Notes under the pieces: generated by a model
Database searches by the model: none
What the model was told of the DNA's origin: nothing
Seen by the model: only the letters and a program-made list of their open reading frames with translations
Part shown: positions 26,331 to 36,063 of the stretch, piece after piece
How positions within the stretch are numbered: the first letter of the stretch is position 1
Layout: every line of letters starts with the position of its first letter
DNA from: Azolla pinnata
Taxonomy: Eukaryota > Streptophyta > Polypodiopsida > Salviniales > Salviniaceae
Direction of reading: 5' to 3'
NCBI GenBank assembly: GCA_037176905.1
Contig: JBBBWG010000337.1
Location: forward strand, 1-64,000
DNA: 64,000 nt
Program-made: the position numbers and the translations under genes

Positions 26331-26435
26331 AGCGACGATGGAGAGACGACATTACCGACAAAGACCGGGGCGGGGATCGATCTCGCGTCGCGAGAAGAAA
26401 GAGGAAGAAAACCTGGGCAACTTCGGGGGAGGATC

Positions 26436-27143
26436 TCATTTGCCCCGCATCTTGTCGAGCTGATTGAGAGCTGGCCGGAGGATGTTGAAGAGGACCCATC
26501 CGATGGCGGGGGCGAGGACGATGAGGAGCAGGAGGCCGCGAGAATCGTTGTCTGCGGAGGCAGCGAGCGAGGCGATCTCATCGGGAATCGGAGATGCCAT
26601 GGCCATGGCCATGGCTTCGGCATCGCTTTGCTGCGAGGAAGAAGAAAGCAAGGAGGACATGGCGCCGATGCCGATGCCCCCACCGATCACAGCCTTGGAG
26701 GAGGACCTCATCCTGTCGAGCTGATTCAAAGCAGGCCTCAGGATGTTGAAGAGGACCCAGCCAACAGCTGGGGCAAGCACCACAAGGAGGAGCAATCCCC
26801 TGGAGTCGTTGCTGCTGTCGTTGGCGGCGATCTTCGCGATCTCCTCCAGGGCCAACGCCTGTGATCCAAACCCTAACCCTAACCCTAACCCTAACCCTAG
26901 CCCCGTCCCGGATCCGCCGCGGCCGCCCCCCAGCCCCGCCGCATTCTCGTAGATCCGAGCTTCGGGAGGAGGCGATGCGGTGCGGAGGGTGGGGTTCTTC
27001 TCCCTCGCGGAGCTGTCAGCTCCGATGCTGCTGTGCGACCTCACCTCGGCGGAGAGGAGAGGCTTCTTGCAAGGGGCGCGGGTGCAGAAGCCCGGGCTGA
27101 GCTTGAGGGGCGAATTGGCCAGCATGGCGGTCATCAGAGCCAT
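26436..27143 (-). CDS. PSBY: PsbY precursor with two mature PsbY copies
   Basis: Single-exon gene, 235 residues. The ATG at 27143 is the first in frame; an upstream TTG is not used. Residues 1 to about 75 look like a chloroplast transit peptide (Ser/Ala/Lys-rich). Two copies of the photosystem II subunit PsbY follow, residues about 112-146 and about 201-235, each with RGLLLLVVLAPAVGWVLFNI-type membrane segment and RPALNQLDxMR tail. Known PsbY precursors are processed in the thylakoid to two single-span peptides; the linker here includes an IGGGIGIGAMSSLL stretch that is likely a second cleavable membrane-insertion segment. Residues 81-92 are GLGLGLGLGLGF, encoded by a telomere-like hexamer repeat. 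Confidence 0.96.
   Translation of the reverse strand: MALMTAMLANSPLKLSPGFCTRAPCKKPLLSAEVRSHSSIGADSSAREKNPTLRTASPPPEARIYENAAGLGGGRGGSGTGLGLGLGLGLGFGSQALALEEIAKIAANDSSNDSRGLLLLVVLAPAVGWVLFNILRPALNQLDRMRSSSKAVIGGGIGIGAMSSLLSSSSQQSDAEAMAMAMASPIPDEIASLAASADNDSRGLLLLIVLAPAIGWVLFNILRPALNQLDKMRGK
26871..26900 (-). repeat. CCCTAA hexamer repeat inside the PSBY coding region
   Basis: Four perfect CCCTAA units and a CCCTAG unit, read on the minus strand as GGG TTA repeats coding Gly-Leu. The unit is six bases and keeps the frame, unlike the seven-base plant telomere unit. Confidence 0.95.
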
Positions 27144-27194
27144 GGCTTCTTGCAACCTGCAACAAAAAGAGGGGGGGGGGGAGGGGAGAGAAAT

Positions 27195-27360
27195 TCATGG
27201 AGATGGAGATGGAGATGGAGATGGAGATGGAGATGGAGTTTTGTGGGCACTTCCACAACACTGAAGCTTCTTCTTCCTTTCTTCCTTTTCTTCCTTTTCT
27301 TCCTTTCTTTCTTCTTCCTTTCTTCCTTTCTTTCTTTTCTCTTGGTTCTGAAATCTGAGA
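27195..27360. repeat. GGAGAT and CTTTCTTCC simple repeats upstream of PSBY
   Basis: A GGAGAT hexamer array (about 27198-27238) followed by a 90-base pyrimidine tract of CTTTCTTCC-like units on the plus strand. Both lie within 220 bases of the PSBY start, so they are probably in its 5' UTR or promoter. Confidence 0.9.
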
Positions 27361-28611
27361 TGGGGTGGGGTTTCTGGGGCTAAGAAAAGAACAACAGCAT
27401 CATATGTACATACAATGCACACACAGACATACATACATGAGATGTGGAATTTGCCCACAATGTGTGAATTTGAGTTGTTGAGAGAACTCATTCCATTCCA
27501 AACACATCACCAAATGCTTCCCCTTTGATTCAAGCCAGCAATTGGTTTAACCAGCCAAATCAGAGTCCTCTTTCCATTGCATCAAAACAAAACTTTGAAC
27601 CAGGTTATGATTCTGTCTGAATCTTCACATACAGCATCTACTACAAGGCCCTCCATTTGCTAGCGCGATCGATATTAACAAATCTGCGATCCATATTAAC
27701 AAATCTGCACCGCTTGAATCAAGCCCAACCATCTTTGCAACTTCTGGAAAAAATGATGCTGTGCATACATATGGAAGTGGTAAAATCTGCCTTCAAAAGT
27801 TGCAACAGAAGCAACATGACCAAGGGAATATAAGAGAATTAGATGCTGTGTACCATGCCAAGGAAAGCTTGACCAAACATTTCATCACCATCTAACGCCT
27901 CGAAACAACACCACTTTGCTATGGACCAACCACCTTCGAAATTGATCCGCAATACGTTAAATTGTTGAGAAGTAAGCAACCATACCTTTCGCCTCTCTTA
28001 AGTCAATACACAATCTTTATATTATGCAGAGCCACCATTGCCCTCCTAATGGCGGTGTCTTAATAACAGCCTTACTTGACTCGAGATGTTTAGCTCAAGA
28101 TCAATTCCTCATTCTGACATTGTTTTCTTTCATATCCGAGAGAGATCCAATTCGCGAAGCACATGCTATCATTCCATAACTGGAAAAAGGCCCTCTTGGA
28201 AAACCAATACATAATTTTGGCAAACCCCACAAGAACCAGTCTCCCTGCAACTGGTTTAGGGATGAGAATGTCTTCTACATTCCACAAATCAAAATGATAA
28301 CAAATCATGAATAGAAAAAAATAAGCATGCATAGTACATTGAAGTGCTAGTAACATTTACAATAGGAAAAAAAAAAACGTCCAGCTCCTTAACATTATCA
28401 ATGCCACAGTTTACGACTACCAGTACATTGATGCAAGCCATGCATGAATGTTGGCAAAAATACCACTTTTAGTCGATGTATTCTGAAATCGAATGATTTT
28501 GTTAGCCTTTTCTTCTTCGATAGTAGTTTATGAGAATCTTCATTCCGCTGCAACCATCATCACAAAACATATCTGATTTCTCTTGCCATCGAGCAACTTA
28601 GGAAAGGAAAT
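27361..28611. other. Intergenic between PSBY and UEV1
   Basis: AT-rich sequence without recognised exons. It should contain the PSBY promoter on its left side and the UEV1 3' UTR on its right side. Confidence 0.5.
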
Positions 28612-30247
28612 TCAAGCATTTGGAAAAGTGGCCCCTTCTGGTGGTTGAGGAAGCTTCCTGTTGTGAGAGGATGCCATTTCCCGTTTCAAATCTATCAAGA
28701 TCTTCTCCATGGTATACTCTCTCTTCCAATTCGCCAGTATTGGAAAATGTTTTGGTTCCACCTGCTCATAGAAAGCCACACTTAAATAGCATCCATTTAT
28801 GAACACAGGATATATGCTCGAATGTTGCTCCTTTCGACTTCATTAAAAATGACACCGCATATTTCCAGCAGAGGAGAAAGCGCAAATTATGTGGGATAAT
28901 GTCTAATGACTTCAGATGTGCTGAAGTTACCACGTTCATCATGCATTGAGAATAGGGTTTGACTAACTATAGGTTTGATCCATCTTGATAAGACCACAGG
29001 GAATAGCCACAATTCAAAGCACAGAGTGAAAGTAAAAAAGCTGCCCAATAGCACATCAAAAATAATATATATATCAGTTTTAACAAACAAGCTCGTATCT
29101 ACAGTTGCCGACTACATACTTTCTTGTATTATATTAATAGGAATACAGTCTAAGCATTTCTTACCGTTCCATTATCTTGATTCACACATGTCATGTTAAC
29201 CCTCGAACAGAATTTCACATATGGTGGCTTCTCAGGGTAATCTTTATCACAAAATAGCTTTAGCTGGTAGATTCTTCCTTCGTGCACAGACTACGAAACG
29301 AGTAAAAATAACACATTCATATCATGTGACAAACACCATGGATTAATATATACTCTCTGAAACAAGCAAAAAAATTAAAGTTTACAGTTCACCTTACATT
29401 ATGAGGGCCAATGATGGTACCAGTCCAGGAACGCATGAAGATGTCATCACCATCATCCATTCCATAGCTCACAGTTCCATCACCGATTCCTTTCTCCCCC
29501 CTTTCTAACTCCTCCAGCAGCCTGAAGTTCCGAGGAACTGCATAAAAGTAAACTTTTTACACAAGAAATGGAAAGTTGCAAGGCATAAACCCCAATCATA
29601 ATTAACTTTTGAAAACGAATGAAATCAGAGCATTGTAAGCAACTGAATCCGAGACATAATCATTCTGCAAATATATAGATGCTGTATATACATGAATCGA
29701 TCTCATTGAACCTTGCCCTTCTCTTCATGTATCGAGCATAATCCCCATGCAGATGCATCATGATCGGAAAGCCTATGGCATTTTTAGGCGAGTATCGAGC
29801 AGAAAGCATTTCATGAGCGGGTGTGACGACAATACCCGGCAGATCCATAACATGCTCTTAAAAAACATCGAGCATCTCACCTCCATCAAAAGATATCACG
29901 AGAAGAGCTTCTATTTCTTAAGAATCGAGCCTCGGGAACTCCACGGATAGAAGTCAAACCCAGTCATGATTCATAATCATCAAAAACTTCATGAGAACCC
30001 ACACAAAGCCAATGCACGCAGGAAAATGAAACCGCGCCATGTTTTGCATATTTCGAAGAATCAGCAATTAGAACCACAAAACGGAGAGGAAAGGGAACAG
30101 GAGCATCGTTATCCCGGCAGACGTAGAGCGGATCTTGTAGAAAGCGATGAGGCACGAAAGCCAGAAAGGGAAAAAAACAAAAGCCGAGGTTTCTGGGCAG
30201 GAGACAGGCGACTAACCGACGACGGAAGAGGATCCAGGAGCTGCCAT
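28612..30247 (-). CDS. UEV1: Ubiquitin-conjugating enzyme variant UEV1 (MMS2-like), 4 exons
   Basis: A 148-residue protein from exons 30217-30247, 29398-29537, 29165-29290 and 28612-28761, all GT-AG and in phase. It begins [20 protein letters not shown] and contains [10 protein letters not shown] and WTGTIIGP, both diagnostic for plant UEV1. It has the E2 fold but lacks the active-site HPN/Cys arrangement; the corresponding stretch is [13 protein letters not shown], as in Mms2-type proteins. UEV1 pairs with Ubc13 (UBC35/36) to make K63-linked ubiquitin chains in DNA-damage tolerance and signalling. The C-terminal tail ends [10 protein letters not shown] and is shorter than the CaaX-like tail of some plant UEV1 isoforms. 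Confidence 0.95.
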
Positions 30248-30419
30248 GGCGCGTGGAAGATCTCTCTCTCCTTCTTCTGCAGCTTCCTCTTCCCCGTCCC
30301 CTGTTCCTGTGTTCTTCGACCTGCTTCTCTTCTGATGAGGAAAAACTCTTTCAAAACAATTCCTCTATTGCGAACATAAAAATAAATAAATAAAGAATTA
30401 CAATATTATTTATTATATC

Positions 30420-30725
30420 TATTTTGTTTATTTACATATTTGTCCCCTGCCTCACAATGAACATCTTCTTTATTATTGTATTCAGAGAAAACTCTAGAAC
30501 TTTCTAGAACATTATAGAACCTTCTAGAAATCTTTAGGCTAATCCTATAAATAGTAAACACATACATTATATCAAATCAATTTGAATCATCGCCAGTCTT
30601 AAGTGTTAAGCCTTTCTTGTGTATCCAACTCCTCTTGTACTCATTCTGTTTTAATAAACTCACTTTTCTGTTATCCATCCACTCTCCGCTCTTCTTCTCT
30701 GCTCTTATTTCTTCCTTTAATCATT
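30420..30725 (+). mobile_element. Possible solo LTR, Copia-like (tentative)
   Basis: The order of parts is that of a plant LTR: heat-shock-like elements, a TATA box (30545-30554), then an AATAAA signal near 30653 and a pyrimidine-rich end. Copia elements of the ONSEN type carry such elements. No internal element domains flank it and the ends and target-site duplication were not resolved, so it could equally be a host promoter. Confidence 0.35.
30497..30529. promoter_or_regulatory. Heat-shock element cluster
   Basis: Seven consecutive five-base modules follow the GAAnnTTCnnGAA pattern with one mismatch (a TTA in place of TTC at 30512-30514). This matches a strong heat-shock-factor binding site. 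A CTATAAATAG box follows at 30545-30554. The site is about 280 bases upstream of the UEV1 start codon and on the opposite side from the TATA orientation, so it could act on UEV1 or on a plus-strand transcript. Confidence 0.7.
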
Positions 30726-31082
30726 CAATCTCTTCCCTAGTTCCGACAGTTTGATTCGTACTCTTTTGCCAGTTTCAGCTCGGCAATCTGGCATTGCAGT
30801 TTCCCTTCTGCTTCCCACACAAAATCCATTGGTCTTGAAGCATAATGAGATTTCGAACATGTGATCCAAAGTCTTAACCAGCAAATGAGCGCAATTATAT
30901 GGAGAAGAGAAAAGAAAATTGAACGGAAAGAGAGGTGCGTGACCACTTGACTGGGCCTTCGACGAATGGCTCGAGATAAGTTCTGACCCTTTTGGATCTC
31001 CCATATTATCAGTTGTTGATCTGAATTGTACCTTGGATCCTTCGAGGACAAAGAAATAGCCTAGCCACGTTGAGAAGTTTCG

Positions 31083-31815
31083 GGTGACGTGCCAATCTCG
31101 GGCACTTTGACCCTTGGAGGAGGACATTCGGAAGCGATTTGTTGCACGTCGCGTTTCTGTTGAGATACCTAGACGATCGAGGCCAAGTCGATCGATCGAT
31201 GGAAACACTTTCGATGCTCTCTCTGTTGAGTGTCGACATGCCAATCTCGAGCGCTTTGACCCTTGGAGGACATTCGGAAGCGCCTCGCTACACCTTGCGT
31301 TTTTGTTGAGATACCTAGACGATTGAGGCCAAGTCGATCGATCAAACACTTTTGATGCTCTCTCTCTATCGGGTCTCGACATGTCAATCTCGGGCGCTTT
31401 CTGTTGGAGGAGGGCATTCAGAAGCGATCCGTTGCACGTCGCGTTTCTGTTGAGATACCCAGACAATCATTGCCAATTCAATCGATCGATGAAAACACTT
31501 CTGATGCTCTCTCTGTCGAGTCTCGGCACGCCAATCTCGAGCGCTTTCTGTTGGAGGAGGACATTCGGAAGCGATTCGCTGCACGTCGCATTTCTGCTGA
31601 GATACCCGGACAATCGAGGCCAATTCAATCGATCGATGAAAACACTTCTGATGCTCTCTCTGTCGAGTCTCGGCACGCCAATCTCGAGCGCTTTCTGTTG
31701 GAGGAGGACATTCGGAAGCGATTCGCTGCACGTCGCGTTTCTGCTGAGGCACCTAGACGATCGAGGCCAATTCGATCGATCGATCGATCGAAACACTTCT
31801 GATGCTCTCTCGGTC
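31083..31815. repeat. Tandem array, about 147-base unit, five copies
   Basis: Units begin near 31085, 31235, 31377, 31524 and 31671, spaced 143-150 bases. Each contains GCCAATCTCGAGCGCTTT, a GGAGGAGGACATTCGGAAGC block, a GCACGTCGCGTTTCTG block, a GATCGATCGA core and GATGCTCTCTCTGTCG. The third to fifth copies are nearly identical. Open frames on both strands repeat with the unit and are not genes. The GATCGATC theme continues in decayed form to about 31930. Confidence 0.92.
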
Positions 31816-32414
31816 GCTTGCCGATTCTCTGGATCGATCGAGGCGAAGTCGATTCGATCGATCCATCGAGGCGAAGTCGATTCGATCGATCAATCGATCG
31901 AAACGCTTTCTGATGCTCTCTCTCCACGGAATCCGTCGCTACATTCTCTGAGATCTTTTCCAGCCATTTGTTTGCTCCACGATCCAGAGAAAAGACGGAG
32001 ATTCCGGTGCTCGGATCTTGCCACAAACGCTTCTCTTCCGTGTCCGGATCCGTGTTTGCTCCATGATCAAGCTCGAAATGGAGGAAGGCTCGAAATGGAG
32101 GAAATCCGCTGTAAGAGCTCACGCAATCCTGGCGGGAACTTCAGTTCAAACACTGCATCAGAGGCGGAAAGGCGATCGGATCACGGGATAGAATCCTTCA
32201 CACATATGGGATTCGATGTGATCTTCTTTGGGAAGCTTGATCGGGGCCGGTTCTGCGGCTTTGTCGGACCGGCTATGGAAGAATCCTTCACAGGAAGAGC
32301 TCGGAGCGGCTATGGAAGAAAAATCTCCACAGGATAATGGCGATGGATTGCACCGATTTTTTCCTATGATGTGTTGCAGTTATATGCACGTACACAGCCT
32401 GCAGACAAATCATC

Positions 32415-32475
32415 GTCTTCGTCGTCGTCATCATCATCATCATCATCATCATCATCGTCGTCGTCGTCGTCGTCA
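32415..32475. repeat. CATCAT/CGTCGT trinucleotide microsatellite
   Basis: Trinucleotide runs of CGT and CAT; minor CAT and CAG runs recur near 32600-32630. No gene seen. Confidence 0.9.
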
Positions 32476-32539
32476 TGGTAAGCTAAGGTTCATTGTTTTT
32501 CAAGAGGATCTGGGGTTTGGGTCCACTTTTCAAATCGAA

Positions 32540-33675
32540 GATGTGGAATGTTAGGGTTTAGGAATCCGTACGATTGCAGTACACGCACAGAGTTTAGACG
32601 CATCATCATCATCATCAGCAGCAGCAGCATCTCATGGAATTTCAAGTGGATTGAGGATCGAGGTTCAGTTGCGCATATTTCACGTTCAAGGTGTAGGATT
32701 TAGGGTTCGGGGTTCATGTTTAGGTTTAGGCTTAGGGTTTCAAGGGGCTCAAGAGTTTGGAGCTTTCGTTCTTTGCATTGAAGGATTTAGAATTTAAGGG
32801 TTTGAGCACACAGCTGTTGCGGGTTGTAGTCTGATTTTTCAGGAACCAGATTTTCAGGAACCAGAATTTGAGGATTGAGGCTCGAGGTTCAGTTTCACAT
32901 ATTTCAAGTTCAAGATGTAGGATTTAGGGTTTAGGGTTCATGTTTAGGTTTAGATTTAGGGTTTTAAGGGCCTTTAGGGGTTTGGAGCTTTCGTTCTTTG
33001 CATTGAAGGATTTAGAATTTAAGGTTTTGGATACACGAAACCAGATTTCGAAAGGTTAGGGATTTCAGAACGGGAAGCCCAGGTTTAGAGTATGCAGTTT
33101 TAGGGCTTTAGGGTTTTGGATTGAGCTTATAAGTGAAAGCAAGTGAGGGTTTCAGAAAACAGATTTTGAAGGGTCAGGGATTTCAGAATATGAAAAGGCC
33201 AGGTCTAAGATCTGTCAGTTTAGGATTTTGGATTGAGCTTGGTACATGAAGGCAAATCAGGGTTTCAGAAACCAGATTTTGAAGGGCCAGGGATTTCAGA
33301 ATGGGAAGGCCAGGTCTAAGATCTGTGGGTTTAGGATTTTGGCTTGAGCTTGGTAAATGAAGGCAAATGATGATTTCAGAAACCAGGTTTTTGAAGAGTT
33401 AGGGATTGCAGAATGGGAAGGCCAGGTCTAAGATTTGTGAGTTTAGGATTTTGGATTGAGCTTGGTAAATGAAGGCAAATCAGGGTTTCAGGAACCAGAT
33501 TTTGAAGGGTTAGGATTTCAGGATGGGAAGACCAGATTAGGGTCTGCAGTTTTAGGGGTTTAGGGTTTTGGATTGAAGGCAAATTTTTGAAGGGTTAGGG
33601 ATGTCAGAATGGGAAGGCCAGGTTCAGAAAATCTGCAGTTTTTAGGGGTTTAGGGTTTTGGATTGATCTCGGTAA
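32540..33675 (+). repeat. Telomere-motif-rich tandem array, about 111-base unit
   Basis: From about 33060 the unit carries GGTTTCAGAAACCAGATTTT, GAAGGGTTAGGGATTTCAGA, GGGAAGGCCAGGTCTAAGAT and GGATTGAGCTTGGTAAATGA. The GGCC landmark falls at 33197, 33308, 33420, 33530 and 33616. More diverged units extend left to about 32650. The last unit runs into the coding region of the PPR gene at 33676. Confidence 0.9.
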
Positions 33676-36063
33676 ATGAAGGCAAGGAAGGGGAAGAAGG
33701 GCAGCTATGACCGAGATTCGGCATCGATCGTGGCCTCGCTGAAGGCTTGTGCGAATCGCAAAGACTTGGACAGAGGAAGGCTCATACATGCCGATCTGCT
33801 TGCAGAGGGCGTACTACTCGAGAAGAACATGTACGTTGGGTGCGCATTGCTGAATATGTATGCGAAATGTGGGGAGATCGAGAGAGCCCAGGAGGTGTTC
33901 GATGCGATCCCAGCTCGAAACGTGGTAGCTTGGACTGCATTGATCTCAGGGTATGCGCAATCCGGCTATGGCGAGCGAGCATTGGATTGCTTTGCAGAGA
34001 TGCACCATGAAGGCATAACTCCGAACGAAGTCACATATCTCTGCGCTCTCAAAGCCTGCGCAAGCCTCGTCCTCGGAGGAGGAGGAGAAGAAGAAGAAGA
34101 AGAAGAAGAAGAAGAAGAAGGCAGCAGGAGAGGCAAGGAAATCCACGCCGAGATCGCTCGAGAAGGGCTGCTCGAAAGAAGCATGCTGGTCGGGAATGCA
34201 TTGATCGACATGTATGTGAAATGTGGGAGGATCGAGGACGCCCGAGAGGCTTTCCACGAGCTTCCTCGCACAGATGTGGTGTCGTGGAACGCTCTGATAG
34301 CGGGATTCGTGCGCCATGGCCATGGCGAGGAAGCATTGGAGCATTTCGCAGAGATGCGCGAGCAAGGGTTCATCCCCGACGGGGTTACCTTCTCCTGCGC
34401 CTTGAAGGCGTGCGGAAGCGTAAAATCGCTTGACATGGGCGAGGAAATGCACGCCGAGGTCGTGAAAGAAGGGCTGCATCTGGAGAATGAGCTAGTCGCG
34501 AACGCAATAGTGGATATGTATGTCAAGTGTGGCGAGCTCGGGAAGGCCCGGGCGGTGTTTGATGAGCTGCTTCCGTTCCGAAATGTGGCATCCTGGAACA
34601 TTCTTATCGGAGGGTATGCGCAATGCAGCCATGGCGAAGAAGCTTTGCAATGCTATGCACGGATGCAGTGCGAGGCATTCTCGCCAGACGCGGTCACGTG
34701 CATTTGTGCCGTGAAGGCTTGTTCAAGCGTGGAAGCCTACGGAAGGGGCAAGATGGTGCATGCTATGATTCGGATCGACGGATCGAAGGAAGAGGATCTC
34801 CTGCTCGGGAATGCATTGGTGGATATGTACGGTAGGCGTGGGGATCTATCACATACACGAGAAGCGTTCGGAAGGCTCCGACGCCGGGATGTGGGCGCTT
34901 GGAATGCACTGATCGCGAGCTGCATTCGGAACAAGCATGTGGACGATGCATTCGAGCATTTCGATCAGATGCAGGACGAGGGCCTCGATCCGAACGTGAT
35001 CACTTTGGTTTGCATTCTGAAAGCCTGCGCTAGCGTGAAGGCGCTTTGCAGGGGCAGGGAGATCCATCGTTCTGTCGTTGCTAGCGCGCCGGTATTATCG
35101 GAGGACCTGATACTCGGCAATGCGTTGATCGACATGTATGCCAAATGTGGCGCCCTCGGAGAAGCGAGGGAGGTTTTCGACGGGCTTTCGAGCTGGGATG
35201 TGGTGTCGTCGACCACGCTGATCTCGGGCTACAGTCAGCAGGGGCATCCCGAGGAAGCGATCGGCTGCTACGATCGGATGCAGAACAAGAGTCTGTTTGC
35301 GAACGCGATCACGTTCGCGTGCGTCTTCGATGCCTGCGGCCTCGCGGGGGCGCTCCGCAAGGGCAAAGAGGTGCATGCTCGGATCGTTGGCTTCGTGCGC
35401 GAGCCTGGCGATGTGCTGTTGGCGGGGAATGCATTGGTGGATATGTATGGGAAATGTGGCGAGCTTGCGCGAGCCCGGAACGCGTTCCACAGGCTCCCGC
35501 TCCGCGATGTGGTCTCTTGGACATCGATCATCACGGGATATGCCAAGATTGGGGCAGATGACACGGTGCTTGAGCTCTTCTGCGCGATGATCGACGAAGG
35601 CGTCGAGCCGAGCGTAAGCACGTTCACCGTCGTCTTGTGCGCATGCAGCCATTCGGGGCATCTGGAGGAAGCCCGTCGGACGGTTTGCTGCATGATGAAT
35701 GCCGGCTGCGGAGCGATGCCGACGCTAGAGCATCTCACGTGTATGGTCGATCTGTTCGGCCGAGCTGGATACTTTGGGGAGGCGATTGTGGCGATCAGGA
35801 GCATGCCCACCATCAATTACCTTCCTGCATGGATCGCGCTGCTAGGCGCTTGCCAGAAGTGGGGGAATGTAGAGCTCGGTCGAATAGCGTTTGAGCATGC
35901 CGTAGAATTGGATCGAATGGATGGTTCGTTGTATGTGTGCATGCGCAACATCTACGGAGCCGCTCTCGTGGAGGGAGCAGAAAAGGTCGATGTCGTGGGC
36001 GTGGCCGATGAAGCAGCTTCATCTGATTGTCGATCTGTGGATTCGATTTTATGCCGAGAATGA
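33676..36063 (+). CDS. PLS-class PPR protein, E-type, GC-rich, with poly-Glu insert (PPR-2)
   Basis: Intronless, 795 residues, ATG at 33676. Six S motifs are seen (VVAWTALISGYAQSG to VVSWTSIITGYAKIG), each in a P-L-S triplet, ending in an E region with ACSHSGHLEEA, HLTCMVDLFGRAGYF and WIALLGACQKWGNV; there is no DYW domain. About residue 135-150 a run of about 12 Glu from a GAA expansion is inserted between LKACASL and GKEIHAEI, the loop joining two PPR motifs. The fourth and fifth triplets have degenerate S motifs (VGAWNALIASCIRNK; VVSSTTLISGYSQ). The gene is clearly richer in G and C than the other five PPR genes here. The start codon lies in the last unit of the upstream tandem repeat. Confidence 0.9.
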   Translation: MKARKGKKGSYDRDSASIVASLKACANRKDLDRGRLIHADLLAEGVLLEKNMYVGCALLNMYAKCGEIERAQEVFDAIPARNVVAWTALISGYAQSGYGERALDCFAEMHHEGITPNEVTYLCALKACASLVLGGGGEEEEEEEEEEEGSRRGKEIHAEIAREGLLERSMLVGNALIDMYVKCGRIEDAREAFHELPRTDVVSWNALIAGFVRHGHGEEALEHFAEMREQGFIPDGVTFSCALKACGSVKSLDMGEEMHAEVVKEGLHLENELVANAIVDMYVKCGELGKARAVFDELLPFRNVASWNILIGGYAQCSHGEEALQCYARMQCEAFSPDAVTCICAVKACSSVEAYGRGKMVHAMIRIDGSKEEDLLLGNALVDMYGRRGDLSHTREAFGRLRRRDVGAWNALIASCIRNKHVDDAFEHFDQMQDEGLDPNVITLVCILKACASVKALCRGREIHRSVVASAPVLSEDLILGNALIDMYAKCGALGEAREVFDGLSSWDVVSSTTLISGYSQQGHPEEAIGCYDRMQNKSLFANAITFACVFDACGLAGALRKGKEVHARIVGFVREPGDVLLAGNALVDMYGKCGELARARNAFHRLPLRDVVSWTSIITGYAKIGADDTVLELFCAMIDEGVEPSVSTFTVVLCACSHSGHLEEARRTVCCMMNAGCGAMPTLEHLTCMVDLFGRAGYFGEAIVAIRSMPTINYLPAWIALLGACQKWGNVELGRIAFEHAVELDRMDGSLYVCMRNIYGAALVEGAEKVDVVGVADEAASSDCRSVDSILCRE

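Noticed and set aside
31381-32337. 318-codon open frame over the 147-base array
   Set aside because: It repeats with the array unit and has no family signature; frames on both strands stay open for the same reason.
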